A DNA stretch of 64,000 nucleotides from Meiothermus ruber DSM 1279. GTDB lineage: Bacteria; Deinococcota; Deinococci; Deinococcales; Thermaceae. The stretch covers positions 1,984,001 through 2,048,000 of the forward strand of contig NC_013946.1 in NCBI RefSeq assembly GCF_000024425.1, in the 5' to 3' direction. This document shows positions 34,653 through 43,019 of the stretch, one piece after another (positions within the stretch are counted from its first letter, which is position 1; every line of letters begins with the position of its first letter). The notes under the pieces were generated by a model. That model had not been told where the DNA came from. It did not search any database and saw nothing but the letters and a program-made list of their open reading frames with translations. A program made the translations under genes and the position numbers.

Positions 34653-35873
34653 TCAACGCAGACGAGCCAACACATCCTGAATAATAGCAGATGTGGCCGG
34701 GTCAAACTTGCGAAAATCCCTCCGAAAGAACCGGTGGGCAGCCAGAGACTCCGAAAACCACTCAAGCACTCCGTCTCTTGCCCGAAGCGAGACAAATCGG
34801 CCCTCCTTTTTGACTTGAATGTACCTGGCAAAAAGTCGGTTCTCCGTCTCTTCTCGCATCGCTTCGTACAGGTGATGCCCGAACTCGTGTACCAGAGTAA
34901 TTGCTGCGGCCTGGAGGGCCGAGCTACCTTTGGTCGAAACCGCCCGCAGTTGGCCCAACGGCTTTTCGTCGGCCCAACTTCCGTCGGGTCTGGGATATAG
35001 CAGCCGGATGGTCTGCGTAAGTCGGTCGTAGTCACCCATACGGTTTGTAAGGTTTGCGGTAATCTCGAGCGTCCGGATAGGATTTTGTTCCATCCAGCGG
35101 TTTAATCTCAGCCCTTCCAGACCCCGCAAAATTCGGTCTCTCTCCCGGACGCTTACCTGCCCCCGCAGCTCCAGAATCTCCCGGCCAATCTCAATCCGCT
35201 CGGCTAGCTTGCCTTGCAGGGCTTCCCAAAGCTCAGGTGAGTATTTGGCTGGGTCCGGCTCCCATCTTGCTGTGGGGGGCCGGGCGAACCCTGGCGGCAC
35301 CTCCAGCCCGGGAGGCAGTGGGCTTACCCCTCCCCTGGCCTCCGCTTCCCGCGCGGTCAGGCTCCGCACCCCTGCCCTGCAGCCGAAGTGGTTGGGGGGA
35401 TATATGCGCTCCCATATGGGGTCATCTGCTGGTCGAATCACGCCGTTCAGGCCCCGGCAGATGGGGGTGGTGCCCGAGTCCAGCACCGCATCGTACATCC
35501 AGTAGGGACGAGCCGAACGCACCTGAGGATCGGTCTGTTGCTCGTAGCGCCCAGCAGCGTATGCTCCCAGAATGTTTTGTCGAAAGATCAACTCCAGCCG
35601 CCAGGGTTTGGTCCCTCCCCATGCCGCCGAAAGCCGGGGCCCGATGGAACGGGCCCACTCCTCGTAGGGGGTGCCTGCCTCTATCGCGGTCTGAAGGGAC
35701 TGCAGGATTTCGTGAATCAGGTCAAGCTGGGCCACCCCCGCCACGGTGAAGGCCTGCTGCGCCTCTTGCAGTGTTAGAGAGCGGTATTCCTCCTGGGTGA
35801 GGGGCACCTTCTGGCGAAGAAAGGCCTCGGCCTCTTCAAAGCGCAGCGGGTCAGCCCGCACCTTCCAAGCCAT
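34653..35873 (-). CDS. MuF head-morphogenesis protein fused to a zinc-metalloprotease-like domain (polymorphic toxin)
   Basis: 406 residues. The first 180 are a MuF/SPP1-gp7 minor head domain (WRLELIFRQNILGAYAAGRY; VLDSGTTPICRGLNGVI; YPPNHFGCRAGVRSLT). After a Pro-rich linker and a helical region, the C-terminal 140 residues carry LVHEFGHHLYEAM, a zincin HExxH (His329, Glu330, His333), and EWFSESLAAH, with Glu375 as a likely third ligand. Normal Mu gpF has no such tail. The C-terminal part is more AT-rich than the MuF part, as in exchanged toxin tips. ATG 35873 is best spaced from GGAGG; an ATG two codons earlier is possible. Confidence 0.82.
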   Translation of the reverse strand: MAWKVRADPLRFEEAEAFLRQKVPLTQEEYRSLTLQEAQQAFTVAGVAQLDLIHEILQSLQTAIEAGTPYEEWARSIGPRLSAAWGGTKPWRLELIFRQNILGAYAAGRYEQQTDPQVRSARPYWMYDAVLDSGTTPICRGLNGVIRPADDPIWERIYPPNHFGCRAGVRSLTAREAEARGGVSPLPPGLEVPPGFARPPTARWEPDPAKYSPELWEALQGKLAERIEIGREILELRGQVSVRERDRILRGLEGLRLNRWMEQNPIRTLEITANLTNRMGDYDRLTQTIRLLYPRPDGSWADEKPLGQLRAVSTKGSSALQAAAITLVHEFGHHLYEAMREETENRLFARYIQVKKEGRFVSLRARDGVLEWFSESLAAHRFFRRDFRKFDPATSAIIQDVLARLR

Positions 35874-37422
35874 CGACATCCTCCCTCACCGCCACACGGC
35901 CAGCCAGGTTTGCCAGCACCAGGGCATTTTCCAGCAACTCGGCCAACGCCCCGGGTTCCAGGTCGGCGTACAGGGCTTCCAGCTTCCGTCGTAATGTGGG
36001 GTAATCCGGCGATTGCTCAATCACTTGCAAAATCTGCTCCAGGTCGGCCTGCATGATCGCGGCGGCCTGTTTGGTGGCGGATGGAATCAGTTCGTCCACA
36101 AATAGCATGCCGTTGACGAAACCTCGAGCCTGCTCCAGCGGCTCCCCCGAGGCCAGCTTCACCCGCCGCCCCCTCGAGGCCATCCTCAACTGATTCCGCA
36201 TGGGATCCAGAATCTCGTCCTCGGGCTGGGGCGCTGGGATCTGAAACCGCTTCTGGATGTAGCTCACCGGGATGGGTGCCCCCGCTTCCACCAACGTTTT
36301 GACGGTCTCGGCGGCGGTGCGCAGATCCTCCGGTTCCCGAATAATCGGCTCCACCACCGGCGTTAGGTCAGCCCGGTCGAAGTTGTAGTGGCAGAAGGGC
36401 ACCAGCAAATCGCGGCGCAGGGTGGCATAGACCGCCTTGGCGTCGGAGCGGGTCAATCTCTGCGAGATTTTATCCAGGGTAAGAGCCATCGCGTTGGAGC
36501 CCCCGGCGCCGTCGAAGCTGCTCAGGGGACTCCCGGTCACGGCCACCGCCATCTCCCGCTCCATGAGCTCGATGAACTTACTGTAGGCGTCGGCGCTGCC
36601 GAAGCGCTGGGCCTCCTTGAACTCGATCTCGGCGTTCTTCGAGATCACCCCGCGCCCCTCGGGCCCCAGGGCTGCTACGGCCTCCTTGAGGGCGTTCAGC
36701 TCGTCCTTGCTGGCCGTGGGGTCGTATTTGCCCAGCACCAGCGGCTGCCCGTACATCTCCAGAAAGGTCGCCCAGTCCTTTACCGCGTAGTTTTTGAACA
36801 GGTACAGCCAGGCCAGGCTGCGCATCAGGCCCGCCCGGTTCAACGATCCCGATTTGGCCCGGTAGTGGTGCACCAGCGCCGCGCCGTAGGGGATGGGGAC
36901 GGCCCCGTCGTTCGTGCGCATCCGGAGGGTTCCGGTATCTGCGTCATAGGTCAGGTTGCGCTGGTGCACCCAGGTGAACCCCGCCGGCACCTGCATCCGG
37001 GCAATACGCTGATACTCCCAGCGCACCGCCACCACGCTGACCCCCTTGGCGATGGCGTCGAGCAGGTCGAGCAGAAGGTACTCGAGGTCGATATTGGCCA
37101 GCAGGGCGGCTACCTGGTCCGCGATCTGCTTCGCCTCCGCCGAGTCGTCGGCGGGAAGCACCGCGTAGTCCAGGGCCAGCACCGCCTGCTTCCGCGTTTG
37201 TAATAGACTGGCCAGGTAGGCATCCTTCTCCTCAATCTCCTCAAATAGCTCCATCTGCTTGGTCAGGTCGCCCTGCTCGGCCTGGCGCAGGATGGCGGCC
37301 AGGCCCGCCGGCTCCAGCCCCCGGGAAATCCCGCTACCGACCCGCCCGCTGGGGGTCTGGGGGGTGGGGGCTGATGGGGGCTTTGTCCCCAGCAATTTTG
37401 CGATCTGTTCAGTCAGCCACAT
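35851..37422 (-). CDS. Portal protein (Mu gp29-like, DUF935)
   Basis: 523 residues: LFEEIEEKDAYLASLLQTRK, VVAVRWEYQRI, NYAVKDWATFLEMYGQPL, GKYDPTASKDELNALKEAV and the SNAMALTLDKISQ block are typical of DUF935. Forms the DNA entry ring at one vertex. Shares one base with the terminase stop and overlaps the MuF start. Confidence 0.92.
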   Translation of the reverse strand: MWLTEQIAKLLGTKPPSAPTPQTPSGRVGSGISRGLEPAGLAAILRQAEQGDLTKQMELFEEIEEKDAYLASLLQTRKQAVLALDYAVLPADDSAEAKQIADQVAALLANIDLEYLLLDLLDAIAKGVSVVAVRWEYQRIARMQVPAGFTWVHQRNLTYDADTGTLRMRTNDGAVPIPYGAALVHHYRAKSGSLNRAGLMRSLAWLYLFKNYAVKDWATFLEMYGQPLVLGKYDPTASKDELNALKEAVAALGPEGRGVISKNAEIEFKEAQRFGSADAYSKFIELMEREMAVAVTGSPLSSFDGAGGSNAMALTLDKISQRLTRSDAKAVYATLRRDLLVPFCHYNFDRADLTPVVEPIIREPEDLRTAAETVKTLVEAGAPIPVSYIQKRFQIPAPQPEDEILDPMRNQLRMASRGRRVKLASGEPLEQARGFVNGMLFVDELIPSATKQAAAIMQADLEQILQVIEQSPDYPTLRRKLEALYADLEPGALAELLENALVLANLAGRVAVREDVDGLEGAG

Positions 37423-38702
37423 TACCAGGCTCCTCTCTCCAGCCGGGGGCCCCCCACCCGTTCAAAGGCAATGGGGCCGCTGGGCCGGGCGGCTGCATGC
37501 ACGGCCAGGGCAGCCGCCCAGAACTCATCGGCGTGGCCAGCATCATCGCGTTCGGCGTCAAAGCGGAAGTTGCCCGCGCTGGTGGTGATGCGCCGCACCG
37601 CGTGCAGGCTCTCGCGGATGCGCTCGTGGGGGGGGACGCGGATCCGGCGATCCTCAAAGCGGCGGCGCAGGGTGATGGCCAGGTCTTCCTTGCACGCGTT
37701 GGTAAACAGCACCGGCTCCACCTTGCTGCCAAAGCGCTGGCGGGCCTCCTCCGCCAGCTGCATCCCCAGGCCGGTGGCATCGATGGCGGCCCGGCGCACC
37801 TGCGGGAGCAGCCCGTACAGCACCTCCCGCTGGGCGCTGAAGGGGGTGCGCTCGAGCCAGATTACCCGCCGCGTCCACAGCACGTCCCCCACCTGCTCGA
37901 TCACCCAGATCACGCTCAGGTCGCGCTGCCGTCCGATGTCCATGCCCAGGTACAGCTCGCCCTCCCGCTCCAGCTCGCCGTCGGTGCGGGCTAGTTCGCT
38001 CTCGCAGGTGGCCAGTAGATCGTAGGGCAGCCAGGCGGTGTTCTCCTCCACAAACTCCAGCAAGTACTCCTGCTGCCACTTGAGCGGGTCGCGGATGCCC
38101 TGACGCAACACCTCCGGGTCAATGGCCAGGCCCTCTTTGACCGCATCGTAGATATCCACCCGGTGCCGGCTCCACACGTCACCGGGTCCGCCCTGCCACA
38201 GCTCCCAGAACTTCCCGCTCTGGCCGTTGGGGGTGGATATGACCCGGATCCTGTAGCGCTCGTTGCGGGTGATGGTGGGGTAGATGGCCCCCCAGATCTC
38301 GCGGGAGTCCTGGTGAAAGCCGAACTCGTCGAGGAGCACGCTCCCCGAGTAGCCCCGGGCGGTGTCAGGGTTGGCCGGCAGGCTGATGATGCGGCTGCCG
38401 TTAGGGAACTGGATCACGTACTGCTTGGTGGCGACATCAAACTGCTCCTGGTGCAGCTCGGCTACCGCCCGGATGGCCTCGCAGTGCCGCTTGGCTTTTT
38501 CGGCCAGCTCCAGGCTCTGCCGCTCGCCCCGGGAGAGGAAGATCCACAGCTGGCCCCGGTGCTCGAGGCAGTCCAGGACGGCCTCAAGGGAGGCCGCGAA
38601 GCTCTTGCCGGTCTGGCGGGACCAGAGGCCGATCTTGAAGCGGCTCTTATCGGCCACCCAGCGCTGCTGGTAGGGCAACAGGATTACGTCAGTCGAGGCC
38701 AT
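37422..38702 (-). CDS. Terminase large subunit (Mu gp28-like)
   Basis: 426 residues. Packaging ATPase with Walker A WSRQTGKS (27-34) and Walker B-Glu LLDEFGF (Asp125-Glu126), coupling motif STPNGQ. The C-terminal RNase-H nuclease has Asp255 in MDIGRQRD, AIDATG and DDAGHADEFWA. Cuts and packages DNA headfuls. Confidence 0.93.
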   Translation of the reverse strand: MASTDVILLPYQQRWVADKSRFKIGLWSRQTGKSFAASLEAVLDCLEHRGQLWIFLSRGERQSLELAEKAKRHCEAIRAVAELHQEQFDVATKQYVIQFPNGSRIISLPANPDTARGYSGSVLLDEFGFHQDSREIWGAIYPTITRNERYRIRVISTPNGQSGKFWELWQGGPGDVWSRHRVDIYDAVKEGLAIDPEVLRQGIRDPLKWQQEYLLEFVEENTAWLPYDLLATCESELARTDGELEREGELYLGMDIGRQRDLSVIWVIEQVGDVLWTRRVIWLERTPFSAQREVLYGLLPQVRRAAIDATGLGMQLAEEARQRFGSKVEPVLFTNACKEDLAITLRRRFEDRRIRVPPHERIRESLHAVRRITTSAGNFRFDAERDDAGHADEFWAAALAVHAAARPSGPIAFERVGGPRLERGAW

Positions 38703-39225
38703 AAACCTCCCGCACCCGCCGGATGATCTCGGCGCTGGCCCCGGCCTCGGACAGGGTGGCCTCTACCTTGGCGGCCACCTCCAGGCGCACGTCGGCCCGC
38801 TCCAAGCGGCTCAGCACCTCCCCGGCCCGCAGGCCCCGGTCGATCGCCCGCAGCCGCTGGTTGTCGTCCAGGCTCTGCCAGTCCAGGTCGTCCAGCACCC
38901 GGAGGGTTTTGGCCAGTACGGCGTTGGCATAGGCCCGGGCCACCGAGAGCTTCCGCCCCGTGGCCTGGCTGATGGCCTCCACCATGCGCTCGGTCTCCAG
39001 TGCCGCCTGCATCGCCGGGTGAAGATGGTTGTTTTTATGGCGAGACAGGGCTGCAATGCTGGTCTCGAGTCCCCGCTGCTGTGCCCAGGCCGCAATCTCC
39101 TCCATGCGCCAGCGTCGGCCGTCCGGCGTGAGCTCGTTGCCCAGCAGCATCTGGTCGATCTCATCGCGCAGCGGGCTGTTGCAAATCTTGCAGCGGGGCT
39201 CGCGGGGATAGAACAGGTCTGACAT
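38689..39225 (-). CDS. Terminase small-subunit-like protein (gp27 position)
   Basis: 178 residues. N-terminal CKIC (Cys12, Cys15) and LTPDGRRWRMEEIAAWAQQRG suggest a DNA-binding HTH; a conserved HKNNHLHPAMQ follows, with a helical C-terminus. Gene order before the large subunit supports the call. Confidence 0.72.
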   Translation of the reverse strand: MSDLFYPREPRCKICNSPLRDEIDQMLLGNELTPDGRRWRMEEIAAWAQQRGLETSIAALSRHKNNHLHPAMQAALETERMVEAISQATGRKLSVARAYANAVLAKTLRVLDDLDWQSLDDNQRLRAIDRGLRAGEVLSRLERADVRLEVAAKVEATLSEAGASAEIIRRVREVYGLD

Positions 39226-39478
39226 GGCTCACCTCCTCCTGCGAAATCCGCCAGTGGGCCGTGAATCCCAGCCCGAATCCAATCGCCGCCAGCGTCAGTG
39301 CCAGCCAGACCCGCTTTCGAGGCGGCCTCAGCCCTATCTGCAGATGGGCCAGCGCCTCCCGCACGTCCTGCAGCGTGCGGCTCAGGTCGTCGTGCGCAAT
39401 GGTATGGGCCAGTCGGAGGCCCCGCAGCTCTTCCCGCAGGCTTTCGATCTGGGCTTCGATCCGATCCAGGCGTTCCAT
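39161..39478 (-). CDS. Small coiled-coil membrane protein (gp25/gp26 region)
   Basis: 105 residues. N-terminal coiled coil (MERLDRIEAQIESLREELRG), one TM helix (WLALTLAAIGFGLGFTAHW), and a polar tail that overlaps the terS-like gene by 65 bp in another frame. Such proteins stand at this place in Mu-like phages; function unknown. Confidence 0.6.
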   Translation of the reverse strand: MERLDRIEAQIESLREELRGLRLAHTIAHDDLSRTLQDVREALAHLQIGLRPPRKRVWLALTLAAIGFGLGFTAHWRISQEEVSHVRPVLSPRAPLQDLQQPAAR

Positions 39479-39822
39479 CAGCGCCTCGAGGTAAAAAAGA
39501 CCGCTCTGTCGTGCAGCGTGCCCTCGTACAGGTCGATCCCGGCGGTGGTCAGCCGCACGCTATCGAAGGTGCCGGTGCCGTCTTTGCGCCAGGCCACCTC
39601 GAGGTAGCCCTTCTCGGCGCAGTAGCGCAGGGCAGCGTGCAGGTCTGCCTCGCTGGGCAGCTCGTTCAGCTGTTCCAGGGCCGCCACCAGCACCCCTCGG
39701 CTCATGGTGTAGGGGTCGTCCGGGTTGAGCGCATCGCCCATCGCGGCGAAGTAGACCACCTCGAGGATGCGGCCCCGGATCAGGGCAGCCCGGCGCGGAT
39801 TGTTCTTGTTGAAGATGCTCAA
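39478..39822 (-). CDS. Winged-helix-like phage protein
   Basis: 114 residues: ELPSEADLHAALRYCAEKGYLEV and VRLTTAGIDLYEG form a winged-helix pattern, as seen in small Mu-like proteins upstream of terminase. Function unknown. Confidence 0.6.
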   Translation of the reverse strand: MSIFNKNNPRRAALIRGRILEVVYFAAMGDALNPDDPYTMSRGVLVAALEQLNELPSEADLHAALRYCAEKGYLEVAWRKDGTGTFDSVRLTTAGIDLYEGTLHDRAVFFTSRR

Positions 39823-39831
39823 GTTGTCCTC

Positions 39832-40071
39832 CTATGGTTTCCAGTTGATGCCCAGCGCGGCCAGCGCGGCGCCGATCAGGCTGGCGAGCAGCCTGAAGAA
39901 CCATTCGTTCTGCCACCAGGCGGGGGCTCTGGGCTTGGGAATCTGCAAGATGACCTTGCGCGCTTGCAGCAGGGTCTCGGCCTCCCGCAGTTCCGCCTCC
40001 CGCTCGGCCCGCCGAGGCGCTCGGACAGCCCGGATCAGATGCTCCAGCAAGCGGTTCTCATTTTCGTCCAT
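39832..40071 (-). CDS. Small membrane protein with C-terminal TM helix
   Basis: 79 residues: charged helix (MDENENRLLEHLIRAVRAPRR...) then one TM (FFRLLASLIGAALAALGI). First gene after the early/late gap; ATG 40071 is behind GGAGGG. Could be lysis-related; not recognised. Confidence 0.55.
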   Translation of the reverse strand: MDENENRLLEHLIRAVRAPRRAEREAELREAETLLQARKVILQIPKPRAPAWWQNEWFFRLLASLIGAALAALGINWKP

Positions 40072-40089
40072 GTCCCTCCAAAACGTGAA

Positions 40090-40145
40090 CCCCGCCGCAG
40101 GATGCGACGGGGTAGGCTATAGAAATCCTAGCAAAATTTTTGCTA
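40090..40145 (-). promoter_or_regulatory. Hairpin and palindrome at the early/late gene junction
   Basis: CCCCGCCGCA (40090-40099) pairs with TGCGACGGGG (40103-40112), with one G-T wobble, around a 3-nt loop. Next to it TAGCAAAA-T-TTTTGCTA (40129-40145) is a perfect 17-bp palindrome overlapping the stop of the preceding gene. Probably an early terminator and/or activator site for the late operon; inference. Confidence 0.5.
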
Positions 40146-40562
40146 TACGTCTGTTCGCACCACCTCAGCCCGCCGGGCCAGTTCCAGGGTCCACGCGGTC
40201 AGGCCCCGGTGCTCGTTGGCGGCCCGAACCCGCCGGTGGTGGGAATCGTAGTACCACAGGCTGGACCACCGGGCCCGGTGCAGGAAGGCCGCCCATTCGT
40301 CCTTGATGGCCGGGTCGGTCTGTTCCAGTAGGCTCTTGTAGTCCGACCGCCAGAGGCGCAGGGTGTGCCTGGGAATGTTGATGGCGGGCAGTTCCATCAC
40401 CCGTACCAGCAGGTAGCCGGGCCGTTCAATCCGCCCCACCGACCGTTCCACCTCCGGGGCGTGGCCGGTACCGTCAACCTGCCAGGTCTTCAGTCCGGTG
40501 GCCACCCACCAGAGGTATTTGGCCAGGTGTTCCGCGCGCCAGCGTTCCAGGTTGCTATCCAT
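40143..40562 (-). CDS. Hypothetical phage protein, 139 residues
   Basis: Unrecognised soluble protein rich in Trp and Arg (WRAEHLAKYLWWVATGLKTW; ERPGYLLVRVMELPAINIP; ARWSSLWYYDSHHRRVRAA). Overlaps the membrane wHTH gene by 8 nt and is the last gene before the early/late junction; a role beside its neighbour or in late activation is possible but unproven. Confidence 0.6.
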   Translation of the reverse strand: MDSNLERWRAEHLAKYLWWVATGLKTWQVDGTGHAPEVERSVGRIERPGYLLVRVMELPAINIPRHTLRLWRSDYKSLLEQTDPAIKDEWAAFLHRARWSSLWYYDSHHRRVRAANEHRGLTAWTLELARRAEVVRTDV

Positions 40563-41433
40563 GCCCCGCCTCCCTGCGGATCAGACCGTCCGGGGTTTCC
40601 AGTACCAGCCCGGCCTCCACCAGCCGGGCCGTCAGGCGGTACACCGTGGTCTTGGGAATTCCGGTTAGGCGGGCCAGGGTGGACGGACGAAGTGGTACCG
40701 AGGACACGGCATCCAGAATCTGGGCCATTCGGTCGTCCCACTGGACGCTCTGTTCCATTCCCATTCCCGCCTGGGCGGTCTGGATCTGGGCCATTCGGTC
40801 GTCCCACTGGACGCTCTGTTCCATTCCCATTCCCGCCTGGGCGGTCTGGATCTGGGCCATTCGGTCGTCCCACTGGACGCTCTGTTCCATTCCCATTCCC
40901 GCCTGGGCGGTCTGGATCTGGGCCATTCGGTCGTCCCACTGGACGCTCTGTTCCATTCCCATTCCCGCCTGGGCGGTCTGGATCTGGGTGGTGTGGACGT
41001 GGGTCTGCAGATGGATGGTCGGCGTAGGCTCCTTGGCCGCAGCGCTGGGGAGCGGCGGGGTCAGTCGGAGCAGTTCGCCAATGGCCTTCCCGGCCACCAG
41101 GGGGCCCAGGGCAAACAGGCTCTGGGCCAGCACCTCCCAGCCGGGGGCCTCCGCCACCCGGGCCATCGCCAGCAGGTTGCCCAGCCAGACCAGCAGAAGG
41201 AAGAAAATCCCCCCCGCCAGGCTCCAGCGCAGCCGGGGCTCGAGGGTGGAGGCCAGGCTGAGGGTGAACGCCAGCAGCTCGAGGCCCACCGCCAGGCCGA
41301 TGGAGAAGTACGCAGGCAGGTCGCCCAGGCTCAGGTCAAACCACTTGGTCAGGTGGCCCGCCGACATGACCAGAGTGGCAAGGTAGGCCAGGGCCAGCAG
41401 GCCGATCAGGCTATTGCGCAGGCTGGGGTTCAT
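40555..41433 (-). CDS. Four-TM membrane protein with 22-residue repeats and a C-terminal winged-helix domain
   Basis: 292 residues, not a known family. About four TM helices lie in the first 112 residues (IGLLALAYLATLVMSAG; YFSIGLAVGLELLAFTLS; WSLAGGIFFLLLVWLGN; LAQSLFALGPLVAGKAIG). Residues about 149-237 are four almost identical 22-residue repeats (QTAQAGMGMEQSVQ...). The last 55 residues form an IclR/TrmB-like winged helix (LRPSTLARLTGIPKTTVYRL). Four helices would put both ends in the cytoplasm, so this could be a membrane-held regulator. ATG 41433 is chosen; upstream residues lie in the previous gene. Confidence 0.72.
   Translation of the reverse strand: MNPSLRNSLIGLLALAYLATLVMSAGHLTKWFDLSLGDLPAYFSIGLAVGLELLAFTLSLASTLEPRLRWSLAGGIFFLLLVWLGNLLAMARVAEAPGWEVLAQSLFALGPLVAGKAIGELLRLTPPLPSAAAKEPTPTIHLQTHVHTTQIQTAQAGMGMEQSVQWDDRMAQIQTAQAGMGMEQSVQWDDRMAQIQTAQAGMGMEQSVQWDDRMAQIQTAQAGMGMEQSVQWDDRMAQILDAVSSVPLRPSTLARLTGIPKTTVYRLTARLVEAGLVLETPDGLIRREAGHG
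40722..40985 (-). repeat. 66-bp tandem repeat, four copies, in frame
   Basis: GGGCCATTCGGTCGTCCCA recurs at 40722, 40788, 40854 and 40920, exactly 66 bp apart, with essentially no differences among copies. Each copy encodes 22 residues of the linker between membrane domain and winged helix. Confidence 0.97.
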
Positions 41434-41774
41434 GCCCCCTCCTGGATTCCCTGCTGCTTCCGCCGGGCCCGGTAGGCCCGGTTGCTGCAGACCTTGGAGC
41501 AGTACCTGGAGTCCTTGCGCACGGCCACAAACGTCTGGCCGCACCATAGGCATTCCCGTTCCGCCCCGTGGTGCTCGTGGGGTTCCTCCATCGGTTCGTG
41601 GGTCTGTTCATCCCCTTCGGGCTGGGGGTCGGGCTCGGGGTTGACCAGCCAGTCGCTATAGGGCCCGACCAGCCGGGCGATGATCCGCTCGGCGTGTTGC
41701 GCGTCCACGGCATGCAGCGCGTGCATCTCGGTCACGGCGGCCACCAGGCGCACCTTGATCTCGCTCGTGTCCAT
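41430..41774 (-). CDS. Early phage protein with C-terminal zinc-binding motif
   Basis: 114 residues. An acidic, Pro/His-rich middle precedes CLWCGQTFVAVRKDSRYCSKVC (Cys75, Cys78, Cys92, Cys96; shown split: CLWCG and YCSKVC) and a basic tail NRAYRARRK, a pattern seen in small DNA- or RNA-binding zinc proteins. Overlaps the next gene by ATGA. Confidence 0.65.
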   Translation of the reverse strand: MDTSEIKVRLVAAVTEMHALHAVDAQHAERIIARLVGPYSDWLVNPEPDPQPEGDEQTHEPMEEPHEHHGAERECLWCGQTFVAVRKDSRYCSKVCSNRAYRARRKQQGIQEGA

Positions 41775-42100
41775 CAGTTCAGCTCCTCTCTGCCCAGTTC
41801 CTCGATGGGCGCTCGATCTCCCTGGGCTTTTTGCCAGTTGGGGCCCATCAGCACGATGGCCCCGTTTTTCAGTTCGCAGCGGTACTCGTCCACGTGACCC
41901 CCCTGGGTATAGCGCACGAAAAGGCGTTTGCAGGTCTCCATCGCGGCGGGGGTCAGATCCAGGCTGATCTGTGCGGGCCGCCGGGCCTTCAGCTGGGCGA
42001 CCTCGCCCTCCAGCCGCTTGAACTCGGTATAGGCAGTCGCAATCAGCCAGCCCAGTCCGCTCAGCAGGAGCGCGGCTGCCAAGTATCTCAGCGCCGCCAT
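41774..42100 (-). CDS. Early phage membrane protein, 108 residues
   Basis: One N-terminal TM (LRYLAAALLLSGLGWLIATAY), then a short coiled coil (EFKRLEGEVAQLKAR) and a globular part with two Cys. Unknown function. Confidence 0.6.
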   Translation of the reverse strand: MAALRYLAAALLLSGLGWLIATAYTEFKRLEGEVAQLKARRPAQISLDLTPAAMETCKRLFVRYTQGGHVDEYRCELKNGAIVLMGPNWQKAQGDRAPIEELGREELN

Positions 42101-42495
42101 CGCCCGGCCACCTCCTCGGCCTCGAAGAGGGCCTGCTGGATGGCCTGGGGCAGTTCGGTATCGCCCCAGCGCAGGGTGCGGGCCTCCTGGTAGGCCAGAA
42201 TGCGCTCCAGGCCGCTGCGCACGTAGCTCAGGGCGTAGGCGATGATGCGGTCGGCCTGCTCCGCACTGTTGGCGATGTGATACCGCCGGGTCATGGGGTC
42301 AAAGCCCACCACCTCCGGCTTGGCCCCGGGCAGGGCGGGGCGGGCCGAGAGCTTGGCGCAGAGTTCGACCGCTTCCCGCATCTCCCGGTCGGGCAGCTGG
42401 ACGGCGTGGGCCAGGGCGTCGCGATCCAAGCCGGCGGGCCCCGCCTCCCAGAGCGCGCGGAAGACCTGGCGGGCCAGTTCGATTTTGTCAGCCAT
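42088..42495 (-). CDS. Early phage protein, winged-helix-like, 135 residues
   Basis: The N-terminus reads like a helix-turn-helix (LDRDALAHAVQLPDREMREAV). The rest is helical (SAEQADRIIAYALSYVRSGL). ATG 42495 overlaps the preceding stop; a longer frame is rejected because it covers two upstream genes. Confidence 0.6.
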   Translation of the reverse strand: MADKIELARQVFRALWEAGPAGLDRDALAHAVQLPDREMREAVELCAKLSARPALPGAKPEVVGFDPMTRRYHIANSAEQADRIIAYALSYVRSGLERILAYQEARTLRWGDTELPQAIQQALFEAEEVAGRWRR

Positions 42496-42727
42496 GCTGC
42501 ACCTCAAAGGCTTGAAAGAGGCGCTCGAGCTCGGAGGCTGTGTCCCAGTGTTCAGTCGAGATGCCAAGCTCGGCCAGGGCCTCGCGGATTTCCCGAATCT
42601 GCGACCACGAGACCCGGGCCTCCGCGGCGTAACGGCCGGGCTGTTTGGGAGCGTACTGGGCAATCCGGTACGCCGCTCTGAGCAGCCGGTGGCGCGGGTC
42701 AGCCGAATCGGGGGCGGGCCTAAGCAT
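42488..42727 (-). CDS. Early phage protein, 79 residues
   Basis: Helical; a possible HTH (RVSWSQIREIREALAELGI). Overlaps both neighbours by 8 nt. Unknown. Confidence 0.6.
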   Translation of the reverse strand: MLRPAPDSADPRHRLLRAAYRIAQYAPKQPGRYAAEARVSWSQIREIREALAELGISTEHWDTASELERLFQAFEVQHG

Positions 42728-43019
42728 GCGTGGCCTCCCAGGTGTAGGGCCCGTACAGCTTCAAGTAGCCCTCCAGGCTCGGCCGGCCCACGGTCAGCCA
42801 CTCACCGGTGCTCGGCAGATGGATGCCATATAGGGGCTCCGCCCCGCCCTCGGCGGTCGGGCCCAGCCCCTCGTAGCGCACCAGCACCTCAATGCTGGCG
42901 CTGCGCAGCCGCACCGGGGTCAGCTCGTGGTCGTGCAGGAAGGCCAGCACCTGGGCGGTGTTGTCCTGTTTTTGTGCCTGCGCCTGGCGCAGGCGGGCCA
43001 GGGCCTGGGCGCTAGGCAT
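42720..43019 (-). CDS. Early phage protein, 99 residues
   Basis: N-terminal helix (MPSAQALARLRQAQAQKQDN), then a mixed region ending SLEGYLKLYGPYTWEATHA. No recognised domain. Overlaps neighbours by 8 nt. Confidence 0.6.
   Translation of the reverse strand: MPSAQALARLRQAQAQKQDNTAQVLAFLHDHELTPVRLRSASIEVLVRYEGLGPTAEGGAEPLYGIHLPSTGEWLTVGRPSLEGYLKLYGPYTWEATHA

Noticed and set aside
40722-40985. Possible CRISPR or satellite array (66 bp x 4)
   Set aside because: No spacers between copies, and the unit is an exact multiple of three inside an open frame.
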